DNA of 64,000 nucleotides, taken from NCBI GenBank assembly GCA_010279815.1, contig QEOQ01000663.1, positions 410,465 to 474,464 of the forward strand. The letters are read 5' to 3'. The position numbers and the translations under genes are program-made. Below, in pieces: positions 23,268-34,530 of the stretch (position 1 is the first letter of the stretch; every line of letters starts with the position of its first letter). The notes under the pieces were generated by a model that was not told where the DNA came from, made no database searches, and saw only the letters and a program-made list of their open reading frames with translations. Origin of the DNA: Brachionus plicatilis (lineage: Eukaryota > Rotifera > Eurotatoria > Ploima > Brachionidae).

Positions 23268-23990
23268 ATAATATGGGCAATTTGGATAGTCCCGAAAATG
23301 AACTTTTTAGGTATTTGCTTGTAGATCTAGATGAGCTGATTTGGAATACATAATCAATTCATCCATATGATCACTAGTTTAGAAAATATGAGAACTTAGA
23401 GTTTCAAAGAAACAAATTCTTTCAATTTCCATATCTTGGTAATTTTTTATGATAAAGAAACAATTGAGAACAGATTCAAGTATATTAGAAAATAATAATT
23501 CAGATGAAGATTAAAAAATTGAAATTTTTTTCTTGTGATTTAAAATTGTCTTTTTCCCTTTGTTTGAACTGAATAGTTGTGTTAAACTTTTTAATATGTT
23601 ATTAAGCATTCGAATTAGTATAAAATAAACTATTTTAATTTTTTTTAACTTAATGCGCTTTCATCCCCTTAGCCATTAGAGAAAAATGTCTCTTTTTTAC
23701 ATTATTGTATGATTTTTGATTAAAATAACAGTAATGTCAAAATAAAAATAAAATTTTCAAATTCCTCATTTAATGTTGAAAAATTTAGTGTAATTTTCAA
23801 TTTTAAGCTTGAAAAATGACTAAGATATGCCATTTCAAAGAATTCAACTTTTTTTAAATTTTAAGACCCCATATTTCTTGAACAAGTCATCATATTAAAT
23901 ATGTATTCCGAATCAGCTCATCCAGATCTACAAGGAAATACACGAAATTTTCATTCCCAGGATTTCTATCCGAATTGCCCAATATCCTTC
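23268..23990. repeat. Inverted duplication, arms about 190 bp
   Basis: The segment from about 23268 to 23455 reappears reverse-complemented at about 23790-23990. The best-preserved core is GTAGATCTAGATGAGCTGAT on the left and ATCAGCTCATCCAGATCTAC on the right. Both arms, read in the same sense, encode the peptide LVDLDELI(W/R)NT, and similarity falls away outside this core. It may be a diverged inverted gene-fragment duplication or an old foldback element. Termini and target duplications are not clear. Confidence 0.6.
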
Positions 23991-24538
23991 AAAAAAAAAA
24001 AATATATCGAAATTATCTATCACTATTTGGACTTAAAATTCATTATTCTTTTTGATCAGATTGAACAGATTAGAGAAAATTATTAAAATTTAATTCCTTG
24101 TAGAAAACAAAATTTTGCATATTAATTTCCCAGAATATAAATAGAAATCAAAATTAATATCAATATAAAAAAGAATTTATTTATATTAAATTAAGTCAAC
24201 ATATCTGAAAATGATTTATTCAATTTTTATGTTACAAAAAGAAAGTTTTACAAAAAGAGTACACATCAAATAAAAACATTAGATTTGTAACATTCATTCA
24301 TTTTAGAAGTTGAATAATAAAGATGAAAATGATTTTAATATGTAATCAGATGCATATGATTTTGATGATTCTATGAATATTTATTTGATTTAATACACCA
24401 CCAAGCATTTTTGTACCTTAAAGCATTGTGCGAAATAGCTCTCAAAAGAAATATGACTTTAAAACATAAGTTTTAAAAATTTTGAAGAATTCTAAAAATA
24501 CGATCTGAAAAAAGATATAAACAGAATTAAATTTTTTT

Positions 24539-24848
24539 GGTGTTCGATTCCGGACAAGAGGACACAAAACCGGCCAAAATTTTTTGAAACCATGATCTTG
24601 TCCGAAGAAGCATTCCTTAAAAAAAATATTTTTTCAAAATAATTATTTTTATATTTATTTTAAGATACTTCTACGTAATTTTTACATAATTTTAAAATTT
24701 CTTCCTCAAAAAATTTTACGATTTATAGCGCCGCTTTCCAAAAAGTTGGCCGCATTTTTTGGCCGCTGTACAAAAATTGACCAAAAAAAATTTTAAAAAT
24801 AAACCGTCCGTTAAATGGACCGGTTTGCTCTGACCGCATCCAAAGGTG
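24539..24848. mobile_element. Terminal-inverted-repeat element, unassigned
   Basis: The left end reads GGTGTTCGATTCCGGACAAG. The right end, reversed, reads CACCTTTGGATGCGGTCAGA, with CCGGTTTG/AAACCGG wording just inside each end. The same right-end wording (CCGTCCGT...ATGGACCG...GACCG(C/T)ATCCAA) occurs at about 42830-42870. An A(T)7GG word on both sides (24531-24540; 24849-24858) might be a target duplication but is low-complexity. Internal GGCCGC words link it to the tandem array at 1-300. No coding capacity. Confidence 0.55.
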
Positions 24849-25194
24849 ATTTTTTTGGTAGAGCTTCATGAAAATTATCTTGTATAATGAAATGAATCAC
24901 TTGAAAATTTTTGTTTTATATTTTTTATTAAAATTGGTCTGCTTTCATTAATTATTTTAATTGCATTATATTAAATTCGCAGTAACTCTTTAAAAGCCTG
25001 TGGATACTGCTGAAAATTTACTTCCAAATCTAAATATCACTAACTCTCTGATTAGATTTCAGAATATGGACATTCTTTGGTGAGAATGAGGGGTTTTTTT
25101 GCGCAAAAAAAATGAGTTCTTGACTTTACTCAAAAAATAGCAAGGTTGAAAAGATTCTTGTAACTTTATTTTCTTAAAAACAAACTTTTTTTTA

Positions 25195-25265
25195 CTCTTA
25201 CACACTTCCAGAGCCCGATGACCACCATGTCATCAATGAACATGTGAAATGGCGTCCACGGGATA
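25195..25265 (-). pseudogene. Short coding-like relic
   Basis: A 70-base patch clearly richer in G+C than its surroundings. One minus-strand frame reads PWTPFHMFIDDMVVIGLWK; the FIDDMVVIG part resembles the (Y/F)xDDMVVIG core of a reverse transcriptase, particularly Ty1/copia type, but the residues before it do not. The plus strand also gives an open peptide. Nothing longer can be assembled, so its nature is uncertain. Confidence 0.22.
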
Positions 25266-25993
25266 GTCTTAAATATTCCGTTAAAAAGGACATAAAAATA
25301 AAAAAACGTTTAATGAAACTAAAAAATTTATATTGAATGTTAAATTATTAATTTTTAATTACATTTCAAAGCATCTTGTTCTTTAAAAACGGGCCATTCT
25401 TAATTTATTTGGTGTTAATTTCTTCAAGTAAATTAAGTAAGAGGTCAATATTATTAATTTTTAATAATCTATAATAATTTAATTGATGTTTTTTCTTAGT
25501 TTAATGTGGTAGTAGTTAATTCAGTTCAGTAAACTTACGTAATTTTTTAAAGAAAGGATTTTATGTAGAAAAAAAAACATAGAAAAAAAATAGAGACTTT
25601 GTCTAAAACTTTAAATTAAAAATCTAATTTTATTCATTTCAAATTTAGCTTAAAAATGAACAAAAATTTTTTAAAACAAAATAATAATTATTTATCGCCA
25701 AATGCAATTTCTGCCGAATTCAATTAGACACTAGACAACATTTAACTGTTCCAAAAGTTGTAGAATTATTCAGGAGAGAGCAAAATAAAGTTGATTCTTA
25801 GAATCAAAAAAACGGTGAACAATTGAAACCAAAAAAAGACAAACATGAGGCTAATTTAAGAATTTTAAGATTAGTGACAGATTATAAAAGTTGGGTTTTC
25901 TTTTTCATAGTAACTTTTATTGTCTCTATTTCAACATAACGTTTTTAAACTTATAATATTTTAATTTTTTTTTAATTGTATATATATTTATAT

Positions 25994-26030
25994 TTATTCT
26001 GAAGGAGCATTAGCTCGATACAGATAAACA
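25994..26030 (+). repeat. GAGC-hairpin motif, copy 1
   Basis: Begins TTTATTCTGAAGGAGCATTA and continues GCTCGATACAGATAAACAAA. GAGC-ATTA-GCTC forms a 4-bp stem with a 4-base loop. This is the best match to the consensus of five copies in the window. Confidence 0.7.
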
Positions 26031-26340
26031 AAAAATCATTTTTAGAAAGAATTGGTAATAATTTATTAATTGGTGAAGAAGAATATTGAAAAAAAATTAA
26101 TTTGACTATTTATTCTGTGTATAATTTTCTATATTTTTAAATTCAATATTTTTTCTTTCTGCATTTTTTTTCCAGGTAAATTAGATGTTTTTTTTTCTAT
26201 GTTTTGTCTCTCTATGTCATGTCACACTGCCGAACTATGGTTTACCTAATTGACTATACCCAGTTTTTCAATTATTGAATATAAATCTAAAAATAAAAAT
26301 GAATGATTTATCTTTATTTTTTAATTTTTTTTCATATTTT

Positions 26341-26398
26341 TTTATTCTGAAGGAGCATTATAAATAAATAAATTATTACAGATAAACAAATAAATAAA
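26341..26398 (+). repeat. GAGC-hairpin motif, copy 2 with TAAA insertion
   Basis: Starts with the same TTTATTCTGAAGGAGCATTA as copy 1, but GCTCG is replaced by a TAAATAAATAAATTAT run before ACAGATAAACAAATAAATAA resumes. The hairpin is therefore broken. Copies 1 and 2 are about 350 bases apart in the same orientation and might be the ends of one element. Confidence 0.65.
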
Positions 26399-27645
26399 TT
26401 ATTTGAAAGTTAGAAAAAGAATTTTAAATATATTTATCAAATTCATTAAAAATTCACTTAAGAATTTAATTTTAATTATGAAGATTTGATTTGCAGGGAA
26501 TAATTTTTAAAAAACAAAATTTACTTAAATCCCAGATTTAACAAAATTGACACGATATTTTGGGGCAAAGAGGTTAAAATCGGTGCAAATCGGTTAAATG
26601 GGTTATTTTGGCGTTAATGGAGTAAATTTTCAGAATAAAAGAGTGAAAACTTATTCACCCCTTAAACCCAGTAATTCATCCGGTTAAATATCAGCACCTT
26701 ATTTATTGACAGCTGTCATGGTTTTTATTTTATTCAGATACTTTAGCTCAAGATACTTTAGCAGTCTAATTAGGTTTGTTTGGATCAAACTTTTTGATGG
26801 TAAAAATCGGCCAAAATCAAATTTCAAATTTGACTAAATTTCACTAATTTTCCTATTTTTTGGAGTCATTTTTCGACCTCAAAAAGATAAGCACATTTCA
26901 AACAAAAAAAGGCTATTTATTCTACGGACCCTCTGTTATATAAGTATTTAAAAAGAATTTAAGACACATAATGTTAATGAGGAAAAAAAAACCCTTATCT
27001 AAAGTTGTCACCCAGTTTACACATAAAATAGTATCCCCATATTACAAATCATTATCATTTTGTTATATTATTTTCTATTGAAATCTAAAATAAAAATAAA
27101 ATAAAAGATCTTTTGAAACAGTTTGAGTATTTTTGAAAATTTAATTAACATTATTTTTTAATGATTGATAAAAAAAAATATGCAAAATAAAAGTTAGTTT
27201 GGTTATAAATAAGCTTTTTGAGTAAAAGACAAATCTTTTCGACTATATTTAAATATTTTTATGCTCAACTCAGGTTTACTCAAATCTTGCTTTTAAAAGC
27301 AGAAAAAAAAACACTGAATGCAAGCAATCTACATAGATTAAGCCAGCACGTTATAGCATGCTTTGAAAAAATTCAATCAAATTTAAAGCGAAATTGAATT
27401 TCATTCATAAATAGTTACGCATTATGTAAAAAACTAAAAGAAAAATTCCGAATTGGAATTTTCTAATTTTCACAAAATCTTGAAATACACCACTTAAATT
27501 CATAATTATATATTTAAATTAAATATAATTTTTTTTAAATTTAAATAAATTTTAATTTAATTTTTTCTTTTTAATTTAGGAAAAATAAAAGTAAACAGTT
27601 ATAATTAATTTTTCTAATGAAAAATAAACAAAATTTTTTAATAAA

Positions 27646-29529
27646 ATGCAATCGTCCACTCAAATATCCAAACTAGATCCAAGTCCTGCTGCCAAGACTG
27701 CTAAAGACTCACAATTTAACCTCAAAAAATTAATCGAAAATTACATAAACGATGTCAATAAGCACGAATTCGAATTTTTTGTCAGCTCTGTCAAACAAAA
27801 ACAGTCAAGTGCCGACTTCTTGACAAAGCTACTGAAAGAGCTGAGACATTTAGTCGACAGACTGGACCCCAACAAATTCGACAATTCATTCATAAACGTT
27901 CTTTTTTACGAAATTAAATGGACTGAGCACTCCACGAACAAGGCAATTCTGGATGCTTTGTGTGAATTTTTGATCGATTTAAACAGTGCCTATACCAGTT
28001 ATGTACATAAATGCCTTGGTATGATGATAAAAATGTTCACCTTGACAAAAGAGAACAATGTAGATTGTGAAAACATGTTTTCTTTTGCTCATAAAATGAT
28101 CCAAAATTTAGTTAAAATAGCACCAACAAGCAAAAGCCACATAATAAAGCTATGTGAATCGATATATCCCTACATGATTAAAGATACGGCGGTTCAGGAG
28201 GCCTTCATAAAAAATCTCCTCAAGCTGGCCGATCAATTCAAAGATCTTAGACTAACCATTTTGGAAATTTGTGTTCAAAAACTTTTAAAAATTGACGTAA
28301 ACTCAACCAGAGAGCAAATTGCTGAGACCGAAATTCCCAATGATGACCAACTGCTGCAAGAAAGTGTTCCAGAAGAAAATGCACCCAAAGCCATGAAGCA
28401 TCCATTAGCCGACCGCTTAGATGTAAAAATGAGTTGTCTGTTCGAGTACATTAGACAAAAGTGTTTAGATCCAGAAACCAAAGAGTTGAGCTGGGAGTCA
28501 TGCAAATCTATTTATAAAGATTTACTTTTTACTTTTGATAAATATATTTTGTTCACCTACGGCTCAAGTCATGTTCAGTTCGTAATGTTTTACATATGTA
28601 GCTTTAGAACACTTTTGAGCGAGGGTTTTCTGGATTATCTGTGGAAAAAATTCAATGCAACCAGTTCTTGTGCCATAACCAAGCAAATATGCTCATATTA
28701 CATAGGTTCGTATCTAGCCCGAGCCAAATACATACCAATCACCACATGCGTAGCCACACTACAATTGATGGTCACATGGATTCATAACTATATCGAAAAA
28801 AATGCCAACACCTCCAACGCATCCAACTTTGATCTGCATAGAACATTTTATGCCCTTTGCCAGACGGTTTTTTATGTGGTTATATTCAGAAATCGTCAAT
28901 TGTTCAACACTGCCAATGGCAGTGAAAATTCAAAAATGACAGAATTGGTAAAATCTTGGAAACTGAATGAAATTATATCAAGTAAACTAAATCCACTGAA
29001 ATATTGTTTACCAACTGTGCGCAAAAAGTTTGCTCGAATAACTTACGTAAATCAAATAGCCTATTGCTACACAATTATAGATACCAATAGTAGAACATCG
29101 TTGCCCATTAGTGGTCAGTCTAGTTTGAATTTGCAAATGTTTTTTTCAAATCAAAGCGACTCGTTCGGCAGCAAAAATGAAAATTCAAAAAATGTATCAT
29201 TTTTAGATAATCCTTTGGATTCTTTTTTTCCCTTTGATCCATATTTGTTAATAAGATCGAAAAATTATATAGAAAAAGTCTATGTTGAATTTAAGGATAT
29301 ATTTAGTGAATATATGGACGAAAGTAGTGAAGAAGATGATGAGGAAGAAGAGGATGAAGTTAGTGAAAATGATTATGATAGTGATGATGACAATGATAGC
29401 TCGGTAGAAACGGATATGGATACTGAAGAGTCTGATGATTTCAAAACTTTTCGTATGAAAATTAAAAAGAACACAAAGTTAAACTCGAATTTTTTTGATT
29501 CAGATCTCGAAGATTCAATGGATAAATGA
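27646..29529 (+). CDS. rrn3: RNA polymerase I initiation factor RRN3 (TIF-IA)
   Basis: RRN3 binds RNA polymerase I and recruits it to the ribosomal DNA promoter in the nucleolus, coupling rRNA synthesis to growth signals. The single uninterrupted coding exon gives 627 residues (human 651). Conserved stretches include HPLADRLDVKMS at about 250, SHVQFVMFYICSF at about 307-319 (human CHVQFFMFYLCSF), YYIGSYLARAKYIPI, LNPLKYCLP and PLDSFFPFDPYLLIRSK at about 523. HEAT-like helices fill the body. A very acidic Glu/Asp/Ser tail at about 558-601 replaces the shorter acidic patches of other species. The regulatory serines of the mammalian C-terminus cannot be aligned with confidence. A TTTAATTTAG about 67 bases before the ATG suggests an intron in the 5' leader. 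Confidence 0.97.
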   Translation: MQSSTQISKLDPSPAAKTAKDSQFNLKKLIENYINDVNKHEFEFFVSSVKQKQSSADFLTKLLKELRHLVDRLDPNKFDNSFINVLFYEIKWTEHSTNKAILDALCEFLIDLNSAYTSYVHKCLGMMIKMFTLTKENNVDCENMFSFAHKMIQNLVKIAPTSKSHIIKLCESIYPYMIKDTAVQEAFIKNLLKLADQFKDLRLTILEICVQKLLKIDVNSTREQIAETEIPNDDQLLQESVPEENAPKAMKHPLADRLDVKMSCLFEYIRQKCLDPETKELSWESCKSIYKDLLFTFDKYILFTYGSSHVQFVMFYICSFRTLLSEGFLDYLWKKFNATSSCAITKQICSYYIGSYLARAKYIPITTCVATLQLMVTWIHNYIEKNANTSNASNFDLHRTFYALCQTVFYVVIFRNRQLFNTANGSENSKMTELVKSWKLNEIISSKLNPLKYCLPTVRKKFARITYVNQIAYCYTIIDTNSRTSLPISGQSSLNLQMFFSNQSDSFGSKNENSKNVSFLDNPLDSFFPFDPYLLIRSKNYIEKVYVEFKDIFSEYMDESSEEDDEEEEDEVSENDYDSDDDNDSSVETDMDTEESDDFKTFRMKIKKNTKLNSNFFDSDLEDSMDK

Positions 29530-29873
29530 AGAATTTTATTTCAAAATATTGAAATTTTTTTATCGAACTAAACCGTGTTTTCAGTTGTAGAATGAAAGTT
29601 GCTGCTTCTTTGATTTTGCATCAACAAGTCGATTCATTTTTAGCATGACTAACACCTTTAACTATGTTTTGATTGATAGTATATTTAAAATAATTTATAT
29701 TATTTGTTAAAGTTTAAATTTTTAATAAATTTTTGAAAAATAATTTAAAATTTTTTCAATCTGTGAAGTGCCCAAAATCATAAACAACAGCCCCAGGTAT
29801 TTTAATTTAATATTAATAACTTAAATAAGTATTAAATATTAATATATAAATGAGTCAAAATTTGATTTTTTTA

Positions 29874-29920
29874 ATCTGTAGGAGCATTAGCTCGTTACAC
29901 ATAAACGAATAAATAAATAA
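29874..29920 (+). repeat. GAGC-hairpin motif, copy 3
   Basis: Reads TCTGTAGGAGCATTAGCTCG, then TTACACATAAACGAATAAATAAATAA. The hairpin is intact and the TAAA tail is present. Confidence 0.7.
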
Positions 29921-30935
29921 TACCCGTTTAATAATTTTTGCGGCTTAATGAACTGATTAGTTCTAACATTACACTTATTAGTTATCATTCACTAGCTATT
30001 ATTTATATTATTAATTACTTTAATTGGTGGCTTGGAGATATAATACTTCTTGTTATTATAAAAAAAAACCCAAGAAAAAAACATAGACTTCATAGGTAAT
30101 CTTGGAAGAATCAATTGAAAAGAAAAAAATTTGAAATATTTGAAATTTATTTTAAAAGCATTCACCCGATTCAAATAGAAACAATTTTAGCTCGCGCGCT
30201 ATAAATTATTAATTCAATAAAGTTTTTGAATAAATATTTCTATTTTCTATCAAAATTTTAGATTATTGAAATTTAATTCTAAACATATTCATTTTTATTT
30301 CGATTTTTTTTAAAATCTAACAAGAATTCTAAAAAAAAATCTCTCAACAAAATTTATTTAAAAAGTATTGTTTGTAATTTCAATTTTAAATTTCAAATCG
30401 AGAAAGAGCATTCGAATCTATAGTAATTTCAAAAATTAATATAAAATACAACCACTATAGAATTAATTCTTATTAATTTTATATAAATTTCAATAAAAAT
30501 TTTTAATTGAATTTCGTTACATTTAATTAATCTCTGAAAAATATTAAAAAATACTATTAACTCGAAAAAATATTTTCTTATTTGTAAATTCTGCTTAATA
30601 ATGTTTATTTGTAAATTTTTCAATTTTTAATTAAGTCTCTGAATTTAAATACGGCTAGAACAGCTAAAATTTCAAATTTGATAATTTGGTATCATTTTTG
30701 TTAAAAAAAATGAAAGGCGTTGCGATTCTTAATTTAAATTGTATAAAAAGTTAAATTAAATACAAGATTTACAACATTTATTTCTTTGTTACATTTTACA
30801 TTTTATTTTTATTTTTATTTAAACAGATTAAAATTTATTTTAGTCCATTGTGTTAAAATTAGTTAAAGTTTGATATTTTTTGAATTGCTTTACTGATACA
30901 CAAAACTGGCATGTCTAAAAAATTTAGCAAAAATA

Positions 30936-30985
30936 TACGCTTCTGCACATGAGTGCATAATACGCTTCTGCACATGAGTGCATAA
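30936..30985. repeat. Perfect 25-bp tandem duplication
   Basis: Two identical, adjacent 25-bp units, each starting TACGCTTCTGCACATGAGTG. A related GTGCTTCTAG follows at about 30998. Complete identity indicates a recent duplication. GCACATGAGTGC is an imperfect palindrome containing a CACATG E-box-like core. Confidence 0.85.
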
Positions 30986-31313
30986 AATCAAAATAGGTGC
31001 TTCTAGTAAATAATATTTTTATAATAAAAAATAGTTATCATGTACAAATCCTAATTATTATTTTTATTTAAATTGTAAAATTGTTAAAGAAAAACGTTCG
31101 GAGAAATAAATGTATTTATTTAAAATTAGAAAATTTTTTAAATTTTTTTTGATTAAAATTTATTGTTATGTTAGCACTGACAATTAAATAAAAAAATAAG
31201 ACAAAAAATTAATTATTACTAAAACCGTACGAGTTTAAACAATAATTTGAAAATTTAAATTCACAACCATCAGATTATAGCTTAAAAAATTATTTCTTAA
31301 AAACTTCCAAAAA

Positions 31314-33126
31314 ATGTCTGACACTCCAAATCTTCTAAAGGAAAAAAATTTGTATCCCTCAACACGTTTTTTATCGGGAAATTCTTCTAACAGCAAAATC
31401 AAAGGTAATCTTGTAATCTAAAAAAAAAAAAATTAATTAAACATTCAAGGCTACCATTCGGCAAGTCTTCATAATTTAAGCAACCATACGCCAGTAAATT
31501 CTCGAACAAAACTTAATCTTGGTTCTTCTAAAATCGACTCTTCAAAAAAGTATATTAGTTTTTCATTTCAAGAATAATTTTTCTAAATTTTCTTAGAAAA
31601 AATTTTCCAAATTTTACCAAAATACCAGCTCTGAATTCCACAAATAATATCACACCAACATCATCTAAATTACAGAGCAATCTAAAGATCAAAACAGACT
31701 CATCAACAAAGAACTCATTCGGAATTAATCCTATTTGGTAGAATAACAAAAAATTTTCCTTTTTTACTTAATCATTTATTTTCATTTTAGCAAAGGTATT
31801 GACTATACTAACATGATGCTAAAAAAGGCTCAATTTGGATACACTGGACCAGGATATAGTAAGCGAATTTTGTTTTTTAAATTGCCGAATTTCGTCTAAT
31901 TAATCTATCTAAGTTGTTGAGTTTGATTTTGACCCAAAGCATTTAAGAGGACTTAGAGTCGAAAAAGGTCTGTGGAAAGTAAATAAATGGACAACAAACA
32001 AAGTATTTAAAATACAAAAATAATTTTTATTAAATAAATGATCAATTATGAATTTTTTCATTTAGAATACAGAAGCTATTTTTGGAATAGGCATGAATTG
32101 TACAAGAATTGATGAACCGGACAGATGCACTCCACTCAAGCAGCTTACAAATGTACATGAAAAAATTTTTTAATTTTAAACTTTTTATCAGTGATCTAAA
32201 AAACTAAATATTTTAGTATGACTTTACTTATAATCCTAAATCAGAATTTTCGAGCAATTTACGAAAAAATCTCATGTCCAATTTTAGCAATGATGACATG
32301 AATTTAGAATCAAAAACAGCCGTAATAATAAACTGAAATTATTTTTGGTTTCGAAAAATTTTAACAAAAAAATTTTTTTTTTCAGAAGCCAAATAAGTGT
32401 ATTAGATGGGCCGATAATTTGGAAAGAATCGAAGAAAAAACTCAATATATTTCTCCAAATAAAGAAGAGCAAAAAGAAGAGTTAAATGGATCGCCAAAGT
32501 TGGGGAAAAAATTAAGAAAATCGATGTCAATGAGCGATTTAAATAAAATAATCGCCGATATAGACAGAAATGATGAAACTCTTGAGGAAGTTGAGTCTAA
32601 CAAGACAGTTGATTTAGAGCCTAATAAGGAAAATTTAAATTCTACTTATGATAAAGTAGTACCAAAAATAAACACTCCGTTTTCTCAAGTCATACACTAT
32701 GTGGTTCATTTATCACCAGCTAAAGTGACTAACTCATCTTTTTTGGATCCAGTAATCAGCACAAACATGGTTCATCCAAATTTGAGCTCAATAAGTCCAG
32801 TAAAGGATTTGGGTAAAACTCAGACATTAAGCTCAAATTCAACGTATTCGATAAAAGAAATCAAAAGTATTGATAATGAGAATCAAGATTGGGAAAAAAA
32901 ATTAGATGAATTTGTCAACGAGTTCATAGAAATCTTTAAAGAAATTTTTGGTGAAAAAAGTGCTGAACCAGATGCAGGTGATCAAATTTTTCTCAAACAA
33001 GAATTCAAAAATTCAATAACTGACCAAAATAGGTCAAATATGATGTTTAAATTTGAAAAAATGGAAAAAATGATTCATCAATTCAAATTCGACCTATTCA
33101 CAAAAGCGGGCAATTCAACAAATTGA
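31314..33126 (+). CDS. Unrecognised eight-exon protein, 465 residues
   Basis: Eight exons join in phase: 31314-31404, 31450-31549, 31597-31737, 31791-31858, 31914-31978, 32066-32152, 32217-32321 and 32386-33126. The introns are 45-87 bp, all GT-AG, among the shortest in the window. Phase is kept at every junction, which strongly supports a real gene. The N-terminal 110 residues are Ser/Asn/Thr/Lys-rich and probably disordered. A compact middle part (GYTGPGYIVEFDFDPKHLRG, then GLWKNTEAIFGIG) looks folded. A Ser/Lys-rich segment follows, including RKSMSMSDLNKII. The end is a probable amphipathic or coiled-coil tail (WEKKLDEFVNEFIEIFKEIF; MFKFEKMEKMIHQFKFDLF). No signal peptide or membrane span is seen. 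I cannot name the family; a cytoskeletal or centrosomal role would be a guess. An AATAAA follows about 30 bases after the stop. Confidence 0.85.
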
Positions 33127-33742
33127 TTTTAATTCGGATAAATGTGCATATTAAAATAAAATAATCGCACATAAAAAAATGACCATTTATTTTCTGAATG
33201 GTTTATTAGTTGCAATTTTTTTCATTCAGATAAACAATTTTTTTAAAGGTGACTTTTCTATTAAGCAATTATTTTTAATTTTCATTAATTAAAATTTTTA
33301 AAGCTGTCTTCAAGGGATAAATTGAGGTATCCTTTGATAAAATTTGCAAATTATATATTAGCCTTAGAGAAAATAAAAAATTCTGTTTTTTATTCTTTTT
33401 TCTATTTTTGGTGCAAAAATTTACCATGCTATAAAATCAACTATTTTATTTTAATTCGAATAATAACAAAAATTTTCCTTTGTAAACAAGCTTTTTTTAG
33501 ATTCTTAAACAGTTTATGTAAAAAATAAAATTAGAAAAAAATGATTTTTTTATTTCACAAAAATATTTCTTTTGAAAAACCAATAAACTAAAGATTAAAT
33601 ATTTCCTTAATCGAACAGATAGAAAAGTTTTAAAACATTAACAATACTAATTCTAAAAATCTACAAATTAAGAAAAAAATTTTTCAATAGATGACAAATT
33701 CAATCGCGATTTATTCTTGTTGTATTTTTTATAAACATAATA

Positions 33743-33790
33743 ATATGTCCCTTTCTATCCTAATGGATAATGAGGAGGCGCTCATTTTCT
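33743..33790 (+). repeat. Dispersed direct repeat, copy A
   Basis: Contains CTTTCTATCCTAATGGATAA then TGAGGAGGCGCTCATTTT. Copy B at 34484-34530 differs at only a few positions. CTAATGGATAATGAGGA is identical in both. Confidence 0.75.
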
Positions 33791-34483
33791 TTTCCAGTCC
33801 CACCTTTTTATGATGAAAGGAGTTTAAACATTCATTTTATTTTTCTTGAATTTGAATAAAAAATTGTATAAATCAAGAGTTTCTTTTCTAAAAATCAAAA
33901 TATTGAATTAAACAAGGATTATTTAGTGAATGCAATTACAATGAAGATAAAAAAGCTCAGTAAATTTATTTTTCTAAAACATATGTATTTTTGCTATTTT
34001 AATTTTTTAAATAATTTAATCAAATTAAAGTTTCGGTGAATTATTATGATTAAACGATTGCTTGGCATGCAATACAATTAGCCTTTTAATTTTTTATTCA
34101 AAGAAATTTTTAAATAAAGAGAATTGTATTAAATCTGAAATTTTAGTATTAATTAGTATTATTAAATTGAAAAAGAATTTTTAGCATGTTAGTTATTAAA
34201 ATAAAATCATTAAGTAAAATTAGTGATAAAATCAGAAATGAGAGAAATTTACACGTCACAATTCAGAGCAGACAAATATTATCAAATAATTTTTTTTTAA
34301 ATATAAAAAAAGAAAAATAATCCTTTTCTATCTTAAAAATTATCATATATATTTTAGTTTTCGAAAAAAAATATTTTTTTACAGTAGGTATCTGAAACAA
34401 ACAGGCAGTTTATGATCTATCCATATCACTGAACCAGAAAATGTGCTTAAGTTTCCAGCTTATTTCACATATTTCAGATACAT

Positions 34484-34530
34484 AATATGTCTCTTTCTAT
34501 CCTAATGGATAATGAGGATGCACTCATTTC
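34484..34530 (+). repeat. Dispersed direct repeat, copy B
   Basis: Second copy of the segment at 33743-33790, about 740 bases downstream in the same orientation, with CTCTTTCTATCCTAATGGAT followed by AATGAGGATGCACTCATTTC. The flanks are unrelated, so this is a short dispersed repeat or a conserved regulatory word rather than a large duplication. Confidence 0.75.

Larger units (their letters stand above)
23107..27645. other. Gene-poor region between small gene and RRN3
   Basis: Contains the inverted duplication at 23268-23990, the terminal-inverted-repeat element at 24539-24848, a short GC-rich coding-like relic at 25195-25265, two copies of the GAGC hairpin motif (about 25994 and 26341), and a block of unusual composition at about 26540-26710 with repeated GGTTAAAT/GGGTT wording. 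TTCTTTTTAATTTAG at about 27565-27579 is a likely splice acceptor in the RRN3 5' leader. No intact gene is seen. Confidence 0.5.
29530..31313. other. Intergenic region after RRN3
   Basis: No gene recognised. It holds one copy of the GAGC hairpin motif (29874-29920) and a perfect 25-bp tandem duplication (30936-30985). The rest is A/T-rich. Confidence 0.55.

Noticed and set aside
24541..24555. GTTCGATTCC as a tRNA T-arm
   Set aside because: It is isolated, without acceptor or anticodon stems, and is part of a terminal inverted repeat.
24531..24858. A(T)7GG on both sides of the 24539 element as a definite target duplication
   Set aside because: Low-complexity T runs are frequent here and the shared GG overlaps the element's own terminal GG, so the duplication length cannot be fixed.
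26003..26030. tRNA or tRNA-derived SINE head (TTAGCTCGATAC resembles an A box)
   Set aside because: No B box (GTTCGANNC) follows at the proper distance and no cloverleaf can be drawn. No tRNA gene was found anywhere in the window.
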